Assembly (NCBI GenBank): GCA_904063045.1
Contig: CAJFCJ010000001.1
Span: 2,053,501 to 2,117,500 of the forward strand
Reading direction: 5' to 3'
Length of the DNA: 64,000 nt
Source of the DNA: Dimorphilus gyrociliatus
Taxonomy: Eukaryota; Annelida; Polychaeta; Dinophilidae
Shown: positions 1 to 11,165 of the stretch, piece by piece
Layout: each line of letters begins with the position of its first letter
Numbering within the stretch: the stretch's first letter is position 1
Notes under the pieces: generated by a model
Databases searched by the model: none
What the model was told of the DNA's origin: nothing
Seen by the model: only the letters and a program-made list of their open reading frames with translations
Program-made: the position numbers and the translations under genes

Positions 1-967
1 TATCAGCGCCCAGAGCTAAACATTTCAGAACGTCGCTTCCGCTTCTTATTCCACCGTCTATGAAAAGGGGTATACCGTAACGCTTAACGACAGGACTAAT
101 AATTTCTAAGGCTTCGACGGTTGGTGGGCAGTCTGACATTTGACGACCGCCGTGATTCGAAATCCATATAGCTGATACACCACTATTGATGGCCTCGATT
201 GCATTTTGAGGTGTTAAAATTCCTTTTACAATAACAGGCAAATTAGTCTTCTGCTTAAATTGCTTAACATCTTCCCATGTATAAGAACCGTCGAAGGCGC
301 TGCCATTCACTATTAACATTTCATCATCAGCAAAGATTTGTCTTAGCGAATTAGGTTGAGGATTTTTTAAGCGTAGTTTTTGAGAATATGGTTTATTGGG
401 ATGTAGTACCGGCATATCTATAGTTATAACAAAACCTTTAACACCTGCTCTTTCGAATCTCTTCATAAGATCGAATGTTGCATTTTTATCTTTTATAAAC
501 TGGATTTGAGCCAAATGAAAACCATTAACAGTAGATTTAACAATATTCTCTATAGCTACATTTGAAAACATGCTAATTACATAAGGTATGCCTAAACTTT
601 CAGCTGCCTTGGCTGTTGCTAATTCTCCGCTTGGATGAACTAGCTCATGAGAAGCTGTTGGACTTATACCAAGAGGAAAAGGAAAAGATTCTTTGAATAG
701 TTTTAACTCCATATTACGATTTGTAACATCTTTACAGATGTTAGGACAAAGAAGGAGCCTGTTTCGAAAAGATATTTGATAATTTCATATGGCTGTTTCA
801 TCAAAATTATCGAAATATATTAACCTTTCTAGAGCAAATTTATTTCTCTCAACAACCTTACCGTTATTTGTATCGCCGTAGAAAGAAAAATACAAATCTG
901 AGCTGAGTTTTTCTTTAGCTCTTTCCTCAAATTCGGCCAAAGATCTTAGTTCCGTAGAATTCTCCAT
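1..967 (-). CDS. HAO1: FMN-dependent 2-hydroxyacid oxidase (HAO1/glycolate oxidase-like), 3' end outside window
   Basis: Peroxisomal-type flavoenzyme family that oxidises 2-hydroxyacids such as glycolate to 2-oxoacids with release of H2O2. Exons run complement(<1..758, 825..967). The 66-nt intron (759-824, GT-AG) removes an apparent in-frame TGA, and the splice rejoins family-like sequence ending in RLLLCPNICKDV. Visible family motifs are GELATAKAAESLG, the active-site SNHGGRQ and the FMN phosphate-binding segment FIDGGIRSGSDVLKCLALGAD near the window edge (GIRSGSDVLKCLALGAD at the extreme left). The start at 967 gives a normal short N-terminus. HAO1 and HAO2 cannot be separated from this partial sequence. 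The C-terminus, including any peroxisomal signal, lies beyond base 1. Confidence 0.9.
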
Positions 968-1289
968 TGATAAATTTGTTTGTCAAATAAACAAGGCAAA
1001 TAGAACTTAAACCGTTTATTTCGTTCTTTTTTTAATCGATTTCGAAAAAAACAGTTCTTTCAACAAGAAAAACATTGAATTTGTAATATAAGAAATCAAC
1101 AATGGAAAACTTCTTCAATAAGACAAAGGCACGCAATTGACAGCTGAAATCAATATGTCTCTTTTCTATTCTATTTAAAAAAAGACCACACAATTTCATA
1201 TGACAAAAAAATGTCCCATAAGTTTTTGTCGCTCGGGTTAAATAATACTATTACAGAGATGATTAAATAAGAAAGTACAAAAAATAAGG

Positions 1290-1330
<41 letters not shown>

Positions 1331-1588
1331 AGATAGAGATAGAGATGTATAGAGAGAGAGAGAGAGAGGAGAGAGAAAACAGCAGCTAGCCCAAAAGTCT
1401 TAATCTCCTCTTCACTCCTCCTTTTCTTTTAATCATTTTCACTTATCCTACACTCCTTATATTCTTCTATTAGTTAGGTAACGAATTATGTAGTGTTTTT
1501 TAAGTGATAGGTAAATTTATTATAGTTGTTTTTTAACCCTATCGATATTTGCTTAGTGTTTTTTCTTTTAAAGAAACTAGGTCTACGC
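968..1588. repeat. Intergenic region with GA microsatellites
   Basis: The spacer between the start of the hydroxyacid oxidase gene and the stop of the GH31 gene holds two (AG)n tracts, at about 1292-1328 and 1350-1376, separated by a short degenerate stretch. Pyrimidine-rich sequence follows up to about 1440. I see no coding exon. The left half should contain the oxidase promoter and 5' UTR. Confidence 0.8.
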
Positions 1589-3532
1589 TCAACGAGCAAG
1601 CCTCTCAAACACCGCAATTTCGCTTAAGCTTATGGCTAAATTCTTCAAATGTAGACCTTCCGTTGTAACATTGTATAGTTTTCTGTTAATCAAACATTTC
1701 CATTGGCCCTCAGGTAAATAAATATCCCTTGACCTTTGAAAACTATTCAAAATAGGGGCGATAAGAAATTTATCACCCAATAAGAATTGATCATAGGTTT
1801 TTAACGCCGTTAAGTCATTGGGAGCAATCCACCATAAAGGTCTAACAAGAGGTATAAGTCTTCTTGTTGCATTGGTAGAAAGTTTTCTTAACATAGGTAA
1901 GACTAGCGTTTGTCTATAATGTAAGCAGTTCTTGAAGGCTTCATGAACACGATCGTCCTTGACTGCATCAGGTATAGTTCCAAGATGCATAACTGGCATC
2001 CAAGTAACTAATTGTATTTGCCTAATAAATACTTCGGTTTCTACATGATATTTATGAAAGGCTCCTGTAATAAAGAAAGGATAACCGAGAATTCCTAGTT
2101 GTAGGGCGGTTGCTATAATATAAGTTGAGTTTCTATCGGATAATTTTAACCAGATGGCCTTTGGAAAGACATTATTTTGATAAATTGTTGTCACGTAGAT
2201 AATCTTGGTCATATCTGAACCAAATTTCGAAAACGACTTAGAATAAGTAGTAGGTTCTACGAAATCATCGTAAAATTTAGCTTCAAATGGCAATCCTTCA
2301 ACAAAGCCTCCTCGAAGTGATATATAATCGATGGGATTAGCCTTTAACAAGCGATCAATAGTATTGCTTATCCACATTGTAGACGCCTTATGCATATCAA
2401 ATACACCCGAGTAAGTATTATTATCAACGCAGAGGCCTGGTACGTTACCTCCAGCATCCCTAACAAATAAATGAGGCAATTTGGCAAAGTTATCAGATCG
2501 AATGTGAACATAAGTTGATAATTCCAAATTTGTTTGAATACCTTTAGATTTAACTATGGAGAAAATGTTGGTTACATTTTTATATTTTTCCTTATCAAAA
2601 GTAAAATCTCCTATGTATTTTTCCCATTTATTATCAAGATTTATGATATTTCTATATTTACTATAGAATTTTGATATTAATCTGGAAAATTTAATCAATT
2701 TTTTGCTATTACATTCTTCTCTGCAAAATTTCTCCATTGACCATAAAATTGAATTAAAGAGCTTACTATTCGCTAATTTTCTATGTTTTAAACCATTTTT
2801 TGCCCATTCAGTATCAATTGTATGCAAGTGAATTTGTTTTATATCCTTTCCTGTACAAATTCTATAAGAGATGCTCGAGTTGGCAGGAACATTTGTACGT
2901 AATTTAATACTTAATTCGTCTACTTCATATTCAACTGGATAAGGCGAAGTATAGATTAAAGATACCCCCCTGGCCGTAATCCAGTAGCGTTCTAATGCTT
3001 CTGAATAACGGCCCGTGGTAAATAAACGTTTGCTCCTATGTTTCTTATTTATAGGCCATTGTTGATCCTTTGATAAACTCCCGCCGTACCATGCATCGCT
3101 CTCCTGCGTTATTTCGAAGATATCTTCAAACTTCAAAGCATTCTCGAAAGCCGTCCATGATATATCATAGCAACCTATATTTTTTTTAATCACGTGACTT
3201 ATTGTTAAATTGGCAATTTTTCTCCATATTAAGCAAAGATTTTTTAAGCGATTATTTGTTGTGCAATCAAATGGAAGATCAGTGGTGATATCTGAGCCAA
3301 ATCGAGCAAAAAGTAAAAGTTTATGTTCTAAATCTTCAACTTTTAATAAACGTTCATTTTCAATAAATTTAATTCTAATGTTCAGTTCAAGATTTTCCCT
3401 CTTTTCATTATACAGATAATAGATAAGGGCAACTCCAACAACTATAGATATCAATATAAAAATAACTAAAAGTTTTATTCCATATCCTCTCTTCTTTTGC
3501 CAGGGATTCTTCTTATAAGATTTAGATTTCAT
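1589..3532 (-). CDS. Membrane-anchored GH31 glycosidase-like protein (MYORG family), probable pseudoenzyme
   Basis: A single 647-aa open frame without introns. Residues about 18-42 form one hydrophobic segment after a basic N-terminus, giving a type II membrane topology as in MYORG (myogenesis-regulating glycosidase). The lumenal part matches MYORG along its length: a DAWYGG block, ALERYWITARG, LGYPFF, and near the C-terminus VRPLWWIAPND followed by GDKFLIAPIL and RDIYLPEGQW. The catalytic Asp pair of the family is not present. Where MYORG has FKFDAGE the protein reads SLRGGF, and where MYORG has LGYPFILPDMVGG it reads LGYPFFITGAFHK. Known family function is alpha-galactosidase-type activity in the ER or Golgi. 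Loss of catalysis is my inference from these two motifs. Confidence 0.85.
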   Translation of the reverse strand: MKSKSYKKNPWQKKRGYGIKLLVIFILISIVVGVALIYYLYNEKRENLELNIRIKFIENERLLKVEDLEHKLLLFARFGSDITTDLPFDCTTNNRLKNLCLIWRKIANLTISHVIKKNIGCYDISWTAFENALKFEDIFEITQESDAWYGGSLSKDQQWPINKKHRSKRLFTTGRYSEALERYWITARGVSLIYTSPYPVEYEVDELSIKLRTNVPANSSISYRICTGKDIKQIHLHTIDTEWAKNGLKHRKLANSKLFNSILWSMEKFCREECNSKKLIKFSRLISKFYSKYRNIINLDNKWEKYIGDFTFDKEKYKNVTNIFSIVKSKGIQTNLELSTYVHIRSDNFAKLPHLFVRDAGGNVPGLCVDNNTYSGVFDMHKASTMWISNTIDRLLKANPIDYISLRGGFVEGLPFEAKFYDDFVEPTTYSKSFSKFGSDMTKIIYVTTIYQNNVFPKAIWLKLSDRNSTYIIATALQLGILGYPFFITGAFHKYHVETEVFIRQIQLVTWMPVMHLGTIPDAVKDDRVHEAFKNCLHYRQTLVLPMLRKLSTNATRRLIPLVRPLWWIAPNDLTALKTYDQFLLGDKFLIAPILNSFQRSRDIYLPEGQWKCLINRKLYNVTTEGLHLKNLAISLSEIAVFERLAR

Positions 3533-3594
3533 CTATTGGAAGAGTGAGAAGAAAAGAAAACCCTATTATTATAATTCTAATTTGTTGTTTTCAT

Positions 3595-3851
3595 TTAACT
3601 TACAACTGCAAAATATTCTTTTGAATCACTGTCATCATCTTCCATAATAGTTGTGGAGTGTTTTCCAATCTTTTATCAGGAAGATATAAAGACAAAATTA
3701 AAAAAAGATAAAGAAATAGTTAAGTTTTTTTAATATTTAATTTTAAATAGAAAATAGATAATTCAATCACCTTTCTTTTCTCTTTCTCACCGCCTTCTAC
3801 GTTCAAATATTGAACAGTAACACGAACACTGTCGCGTTTATTGCCTTCCAT
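3595..3851 (-). CDS. Two-exon 51-aa microprotein, unrecognised
   Basis: Exons complement(3595..3669, 3771..3851) with a 101-nt GT-AG intron; both exons join in phase 0. The product is acidic at its C-terminal end (MEDDDSDSKEYFAVVS) and charged at the N-terminus (MEGNKRDSVRVTVQYL). The initiating ATG follows an A-rich leader. Evidence is only the clean two-exon structure and the protein-like composition on both sides of the intron. I do not recognise a family. It lies 62 bp upstream of the GH31 start on the same strand, so it could also be part of a longer 5' transcript. Confidence 0.4.
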
Positions 3852-4861
3852 TATTTAATAGAATTGTATATAAATAAAAACCAATCGAATTCATTCAACG
3901 AAATGACAATAGCTACAATAACGTAATGAAATGATCTGCATCATTTATGACCAGACACGGCAGTGAAAATGAAGGTATAAAGGTAGGGCGCCGTATAGTT
4001 TAGCGTGTAGACTGTTTATTGCAGTTTTTGCTGCATTCCTGCAATTTTCTGCATGCAGTATCGACTGACTACCTCGTTAAATGTTTACTCTTTCTGTAAG
4101 CAAACATTTTCCTTTCGCTTGTTTACTACTGTTTTCTATTATATATTTCTCCTTTGTTTAAAAAAACCTTTAAATCAAACAATTCGTCGAATTCCTTATT
4201 GTTTATATAGTGAAAATACTATTGGAATAGATTACTTTATAGTTGAAGGAGGTTAAATTTATTGCTGTTCGCAGAATGCCATTGAAGAATGGAAAGACGC
4301 GAAAAATCGTGTGTAGTTTCTGTTTCTGTTTTCAATAGATTCAATTCATTCTTTATTTACACATAAAATATAATCATAGCTAAATAATATTATATTTTCC
4401 ATATTTTAATTAAAGAAAGCGCTTTTTGCAGTTAAAGTTATCGTGCGAAAAATGCCGATTGAAAAGTTTGCAAAATCTGGTATAGCGCTCGAAATATCAT
4501 ATGATTGCTTATATATTGATAGGCACTTAGATACCGCTCTAATTTATACGCCATCTTGTTTGTTTTGAGATCGAAGCTCTAAGAATTTTCTTGCTTTTAC
4601 TTGGGATTAATCTTATATTATTTCATAGACTCTTATCGATAAAACAGGAGCCTTCCTCTTCGTATGAATTTGTAACTGTCAAATAAAAAATGATCACAGT
4701 CGCTGATCTAATAACATGATCAGTTGGAAATCGGTTGTTAAGGGCGAGAAGAAGTGGGAAAATTTTGATTGGAATTTGAAACGAATAAATAACGTCTTAT
4801 TTTTTATGGTTTATCATTACGAAGCAATAAATTAAGAAGAACTATACAGCACATCAGTAAA
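3852..4861. other. Intergenic, presumed divergent promoter region
   Basis: A kilobase between the minus-strand microprotein and the first FAM149B1 exon. It is AT-rich with no exon-like reading frame I can support. The short plus-strand ORF at 4053-4256 lacks coding character. Confidence 0.6.
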
Positions 4862-7800
4862 ATGGCTGGAAAATATAAAAGACAAATACCTTTACCAGAC
4901 AAAGCGTTAAAAATGTAAGTAAAACTTTTTTCCTTGAAATTTAAATATAAAAAACGTATTAACTCTGGTAATAAACGCCAAAGACTCGAATTTTAGTTAA
5001 CACCACTTATAAAATAAAAAATTGGTTTTTTATTTGCATTTAGTATTATTTTCATAAATGGTTTACTTAAGAAAGTGAAAATTGGTAAAATATTATACTA
5101 TAGATGGCGTGACAATTTACCCATTACTTTGCTTAAATATTATCTATTGATCAACCTCTAAGGTGTTAATGACGTTTTCTTAAGAACAATTAAGTCAACT
5201 TATTTAATTAATTCCCATGAAGAAGAAAAAACAGTTTTCCTGATAATGGCTTTAATTGTGTATTAAGATTAAATAATTGCAAAAAATACTCTACAATTAT
5301 AGGAATTACGAAGGATTACGAAAAGAGCATTCAATTTTTCTTTGGAAGATACTTCTTTATACTCTAATCCTTCGTTGAAAATAGGAGATCTTATAATGTT
5401 CCCTCTATATGATATATCTGTATATATACATATTTACATCTTCATCGCTAGCGAAACCTTCCTTGTCCATTAGGATATTACTCCCTAGAAGCTAAAGTAA
5501 CTCTTACAAAAGGAAGGGTTAAGAAAGTGGAAATCGTTAGTCTGTAATGAAATAGATAGATTTAGTATTATCTTCTCTGTCATCAATCAATATTAATCTC
5601 CTATGATATATTGTGTTTATAATTATAATGTGATGCATATTGAATTGGACTACTTACCTGAATCAACGAGGGTTTATATATTTAGAGACAAAGAAACACA
5701 GAGGTGTTCTTTATAAAAACTGTTACCATATCAAAAACAACTTGATCAATATTGAATGAATTACTTTTAATTATGATGTTATAAGAGTTACTCATTGTAG
5801 TAACGTCGTTTTTATCTACACTTTTAGCAAATATTTACGAGTTGTTGTCATGGAAATTGCTAAAACAATCAGAATTATATCGTAAGCGAACTCTATGTTT
5901 GTCTAGTTTACATATTAAAATTCTTTACTATAACTTACCTATCCAATTTGTGACAAACTGCAAAAAATTATAAACCAAATATTACTGAAAAGCTTTTTAA
6001 TGTAAACGCGTGGTGCATCAGCGGGTGTCTATTGTTCCTTTGCGGCCGTGCAGAACTGTTAAACTACATCAGTTCCAGTAGTGCAATAATATATTATCAT
6101 ATGCATGTAATCAGCGATTCGGAACATTATTCGCTTATTTGACTGCAAGTCAGACAGACGGCAATGGATTTGCATGCTAATTAGACGGCAGTTGCAAACT
6201 TGGTTTGCTAGTTTAAAATATTGTATATGTGCTCGCATAAAATGACTATCTACGGAAAAAAGAAAAACGGCCAAGTTCTTTCAAAGGATTATAAGAGTCT
6301 GGAGGACATTTTAATCGTCAAAGGGTACGGACAGTATAAATATATCAAACTGCAATGGAATGTCAATAATTTATTCGATAAGTAAACTAAACGTTTATCT
6401 AACAGTAGAATATATTGAATCACAATCTCTTTGATCTTTATGCGCCATATTAATGTCTTTACTAAAGAAAAAAATGTTTGTAAAAGATAAAAAGGAATTA
6501 TCAGAGTTTGCGTAATGTATACATTATGTAAAATGTTTTTACGTTGTATTGACACTCCTTTTCATATTTAATGAATCGACAGGCCTATAAAAACTAACAA
6601 TAAATTAGGCCCAAGTTGAGTTGCGACAGTATGCCTTATAACTGCAGCGCTAATGTGCCGTGTTGTTGTAAATGTTACCCGTATTAAGAGAGAGAGATTA
6701 CTTTATACACCATGATAACAATGATTAATCAAAGGGCTAATTCTGATTGCTTAATAAAAGAAACTGAACCAGTGACTATCATAAGGAGGAGACGTCATAC
6801 AGTAGTTGGTGCTCTTAGAGTAGTACCTAAAACTCTTCACGATAGGTTTGTTAATAATTAATAACTTAGCCACTTACATAATTATCTTCGATACTAATTT
6901 CTCAATAGTTTCAAATGCATGCAATCACATCATCAACATTTTCCTATCGATGTATCATTTTTACCGTATTGCTTTTCTTTTCTGTCTACAGACACTCAAA
7001 CTTTATTTTTACTATCCAAGACAAACTAAAATATATATAGAATACTATAAATAATAACTCTCAGCACTTAGGTAATATGTACATTTGTTGTATTTATATC
7101 TGGTAATACAAGTTGATAATCTTTCCGTTACAAAAAGTTTGTAAAGCAAACTATAAAACGCAAAGTAGTATATGGTTTTTGTTTTGTTATTATCATGTAT
7201 ATATATATATATATATATATATACTATACTATACTGTATATATACTAATATATATAGTATCAATACTATATATTTAAAAATGATGATAAAAAATTAATTA
7301 ACTATTCGTCACGAACAGAAATAACCGATCTTTTTTTTTTTATTATAAAATATCAATAAGTTAAGTGTGTTAAGACACTCCTCTTTCTGTATTTTTATCT
7401 TTCTATTCTAACTTTTATAATAAACTAGCTGGAAGAGTTTACTTCTCATTTGGTTGGTGCCTTTTTCAAAAAAAATAATAAAAAATGGCAAACAAAGGAA
7501 AATATTAAGGGAGGGAAGAAGAGAAATAGGATTGAATAGGGAAAATAGCTTTTTTTGTATATGCCTAAACGAGTTTTACGATTCGTAATGTTTAGAGTGG
7601 GTTTTTTGTGTATTTTAGATAAAGGCGTTGATATATGATACCAGAGTAGAAATGGACTAATAATGGATTAAGCTTTTTAAAATTTTTACTAACGCGTAAT
7701 TAAATCCTACTGTTCGATAAAAAGGCACGAGAATATTTATTAATAGTAGGTCTTAGGTCATTAATGGTTTTAATGACAGGTATACAATTTCTATCTAAAT

Positions 7801-10800
7801 CTTGATATAGCATGATAGGGAGCGTTATTATTATTTTTTTTAATATCCATATAATATTCAATCGTTTATTTTCTCATTGACTATACAGAAAAAGCGTATC
7901 TAGAGTTGACACAATTCAAATCGACTCGAAAGATGTCGGTAAGATTGAACATCCTGCAGATGCGAGCGTTTTTCCTCGGCAATTCTCTCCAAGTTTTGAT
8001 GATGATTTTGGAAAGTAAGCATAATAATTATCTTCATTTACAATTGATATTCATGTTTCTCTTCTTTAAACTTTACTAAGGAATAGCGTTGTCTCAACTA
8101 AGTCATTGGCGAGCCCCGAATCAGCTTGTTCAAGTGGTCGGACGACTCCGACGCAAGTAACACAGAGTCAGCAATCTAAATCAATTGGCTCGCTAACCGA
8201 AAGGGACTCAATTGGTTCTTTCGAAGATGAATTCGATAGGAATCAAGGTCTCGAATTGAAAAAAGTTTTCGACGACATCGATCGAATGATGTTCGAACGC
8301 GAAACGCCCAGAGTTGAATCCGTACAAAGGAATAAAACGCTACATATTGAATGTAATCACTGGCTTGAAGCTTTTACACACTTGAGGTTTGTTATTTATT
8401 ATCTACATTCGAGTATCTCGCTCATTGCGAATAAAACACAACAGAATAAATGGAACGTCAGTGGTCTCAGGAGATTCCCGATTCATTGATTCAGGTTTCA
8501 CGTATATTGAAACAACACCCAAAGTTCCCAGCAATGTACTAGTAGACATCAGTGATAACGACTTATCATTAAGTCAAACCGATGAGTAAGTAATCTTATC
8601 TTGATATGAACAATTAAACTAATTAATGAAATTAATTTTTATCGTAATCTAGATTGAAAATTGTTGGCACCGAAGTTCAAGTAAACACAGTTCCAAAGGA
8701 AAAACTAAGAATAAATGATAAAGATCCTCCAGGAGAATATAGTATGTTCGAAGAAGAGATTATTGTAGAAGATGGGCATATTGAAGAAGTTTTCGCCTAC
8801 GATAATTCACCAGATTCGGAAGAAGTTGGCCTCCGTACACGAAGGAAAAGTACATGGCCCAAAGCCACTAGGGGTTTCCAATATCCTCCAATAACACCTC
8901 AAGAATGTTTAAAGGATAATGTAATACAAAATATATTTTACATTTTATGGAAACAGGTGAAAAAATATCTAATAAAGATTATAAAGTGAATTATAATCAT
9001 CTGTAATTTATTTGCAGTGCTCCGTACAAGTCGAACCTCTTTTAAAATTGTATTTAGACTCAATAAATTCAACTCAAACTGTCCAAGGGAAAGAAAAAGA
9101 AACAATCAATATTCTCCCCTCTCCCTCGTTTACTCTACAAGAGTCGAGGGAGACATCAAATATATTTAATACGAAACTATCTTTGGCTTTACCGGAAAAG
9201 GTAAACTTTTTCTCTTTTTTGTATTATATACATTTAATTTCTATTCAGTATATAAACAAAATAACAGTATATCTATATATTTATATATTCTCATATACTG
9301 TATATAATATATAGATATAACATGTCTATAATTTTCTAAAAGGCGCTCCTTTTAAATTCAATGTTTTTTCTTCTATTCTCTCTTTCTGTACTTTTTTCTC
9401 TTTCTCTTTTTCCTCTTGTGTTTCCTTTTCTTTATTCAATTCCTTATATAAACTACTTAAATTATTATCCTATTCTGATCGATTAATTCAGTATTATCCC
9501 TTTTATGCGTTCCTGGTAATTAAACAGCGGTTGTACACTGCAAATACATGCTCCGTAGATGATCTAAAAGATTTGACTCCAAGATCATATTTGGGGATTG
9601 TAAGCAAAAAAAATTACATGATTGATAGTGTTCCTATTTGTTTTTTTACCCATTCCACCACTCCATAGTATTCTATTATCATTTATTAGATTTTATTATT
9701 TATATAGTTGTTTCTTGACAAAATAAGTAAAACAGCAAACTTTTTTTTTATGATTTTTTTAACCCCCCTTTAAGAAAAAAAAGTCTGTTTGTTTTTATAT
9801 TGTTAAAAAAGAAAAAGTGAATAAAAAATTGTTATTCTTTTCTTGTAATCACTTTAATCAAAAAATCAAACAGGAAATTAATTTTTAAAAAAAAAACCCA
9901 ATAAAATGTTGATTGATTGAAGAATTTATGGGTTTTTGTGTAAACGGCACTCATTAGTCATTTTTTTTGCTGTTAAATATCACTTTTACATTATTTAAGT
10001 ATAGATTTTGACAATTTATATTATTTTATTCACTAATATTAATTATTCGTTAATAATTTGTGAAAAAATATCATCTTTTCAGAATAATAATCCAACAAAC
10101 AAGTCAGGGGAATTAATTATTGGAAAAGCTATGCTCATAAGTAAAATGTCTCTACAGAGAAGGGAAAAATCTATACAGTAAGTTAATAATAAAATTTAGG
10201 TTCAACGATGATAATTGCATCTTATAATTAGTAATGAAACTTTGGAGCCACATAGCTCGTTTGGTCAAAGTCGACCACAGAGTATGACTAAACGTGGGGA
10301 ACGTATGGGAACTAGTATAAAGAGATCTAGGGGAACATTGCCCCCTGTTGAAAGAAATAAAACCCCTCAGGTTGATGATCTTATAAGTCCACCGATGCAA
10401 AATGAAGTAATTAAAGGAAAGGCTCTGAGTCAAAAACAGTTACCACCGATTGGTGTAACAGAACAAATTTGGGACACAAAATATACATCAACTGCCCGAG
10501 CAGCAAGTGCTCATCATAAAGATAAATCCAACTTTACGTTAGACGGCAGACCATCAACTACTCACTCAAATTATGCAAATGTTCATAAACGCTTCGAGAT
10601 AGGAACCCCTCAGGGTAGGAACGTAACAAACACTCAGGGATTGAACGTTCAGGGTAGCAATTTTGGCGGATATCATCAAGACGATACTTCCGAATGGGGT
10701 AGATTTGTTTGAACAACCTTGAACATGCTTATTAATAATTCGTGTTTTTTTTTTAAAAAACAGCCGCCAATCAGTACCTTTCAAAGACGTCTAGCCATTC

Positions 10801-10861
10801 CAGACCAAATCGCTTATCAATCTCTAGTAATTCCGCTTTGCCTTACTCAAGTAACAGGTAG
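4862..10861 (+). CDS. FAM149B1: FAM149B1 homologue (DUF3719 ciliary protein)
   Basis: Exons 4862..4914, 6693..6845, 7889..8014, 8081..8386, 8445..8585, 8653..8956, 9018..9200, 9528..9599, 10083..10177, 10232..10698, 10764..10861. Phases close to a 665-aa product. The DUF3719 core is visible as FDDIDRMMFE followed by ECNHWLEAFTHLR. A second conserved block reads FQYPPITPQECLKDNVIQNI, and QLPPIGVTEQ lies near the C-terminus. The N-terminus MAGKYKRQIPLPDKALK resembles the vertebrate start. The vertebrate gene acts at cilia and is linked to Joubert-type ciliopathy. The exon 2 acceptor is weak, so the first splice (1.78-kb intron) is the least certain part; an ATG at 6712 is the alternative start. 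If the last 65-nt intron is retained, the frame stops at 10712 instead. Confidence 0.82.
4915..6692 (+). other. Long first intron of FAM149B1
   Basis: A 1.78-kb intron in a genome whose introns are mostly below 80 nt. No exon-like frame is convincing inside it. Minus-strand ORFs at 6059-6555 are AT-driven and lack codon structure. It may carry regulatory sequence. Confidence 0.5.
7197..7222. repeat. (TA)n microsatellite
   Basis: Uninterrupted TA dinucleotide tract inside FAM149B1 intron 2, followed by more degenerate TA-rich sequence to about 7275. Confidence 0.9.
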
Positions 10862-11165
10862 CGGTTAAATTAAAAAAAAAAAACAAAACTTGTCCCTACC
10901 ATCCAAGGTCTTTCAGCTACCTCATAAATATTAAAAACAACTCAAAACAGCTTGGCGAATGTTTTACTTTTTTAAAATGTCTTTGTTTTCTCTTGTATAA
11001 CAAATTTTTGTTAAAAAGAAATATTGCGTGTACTTTAATTCTAACATGCAGAAACGTTGTATAATAAACTTTTATTGATATCTGATAACAATTGTTGTTT
11101 ATAATATACTCATAATAATTTAGGCTTAATTATTGATTGGCTACTTTTTCTACGATTCTTTTATG
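10862..11165. other. Convergent 3' spacer FAM149B1/RNF14
   Basis: About 300 bp between the FAM149B1 stop and the RNF14 stop. It is AT-rich and contains AATAAA-like sequence on the plus strand near 11061 (ataataaact). It presumably holds the 3' UTRs of both genes; no further feature seen. Confidence 0.6.

Noticed and set aside
783-785. Apparent in-frame TGA in the hydroxyacid oxidase
   Set aside because: It lies in a 66-nt GT-AG intron (759-824); splicing restores the family sequence, so neither recoding nor pseudogene is needed.
6059-6555. Two minus-strand ORFs in FAM149B1 intron 1
   Set aside because: AT-rich, Ile/Tyr/Leu-heavy frames without splice partners or family resemblance.
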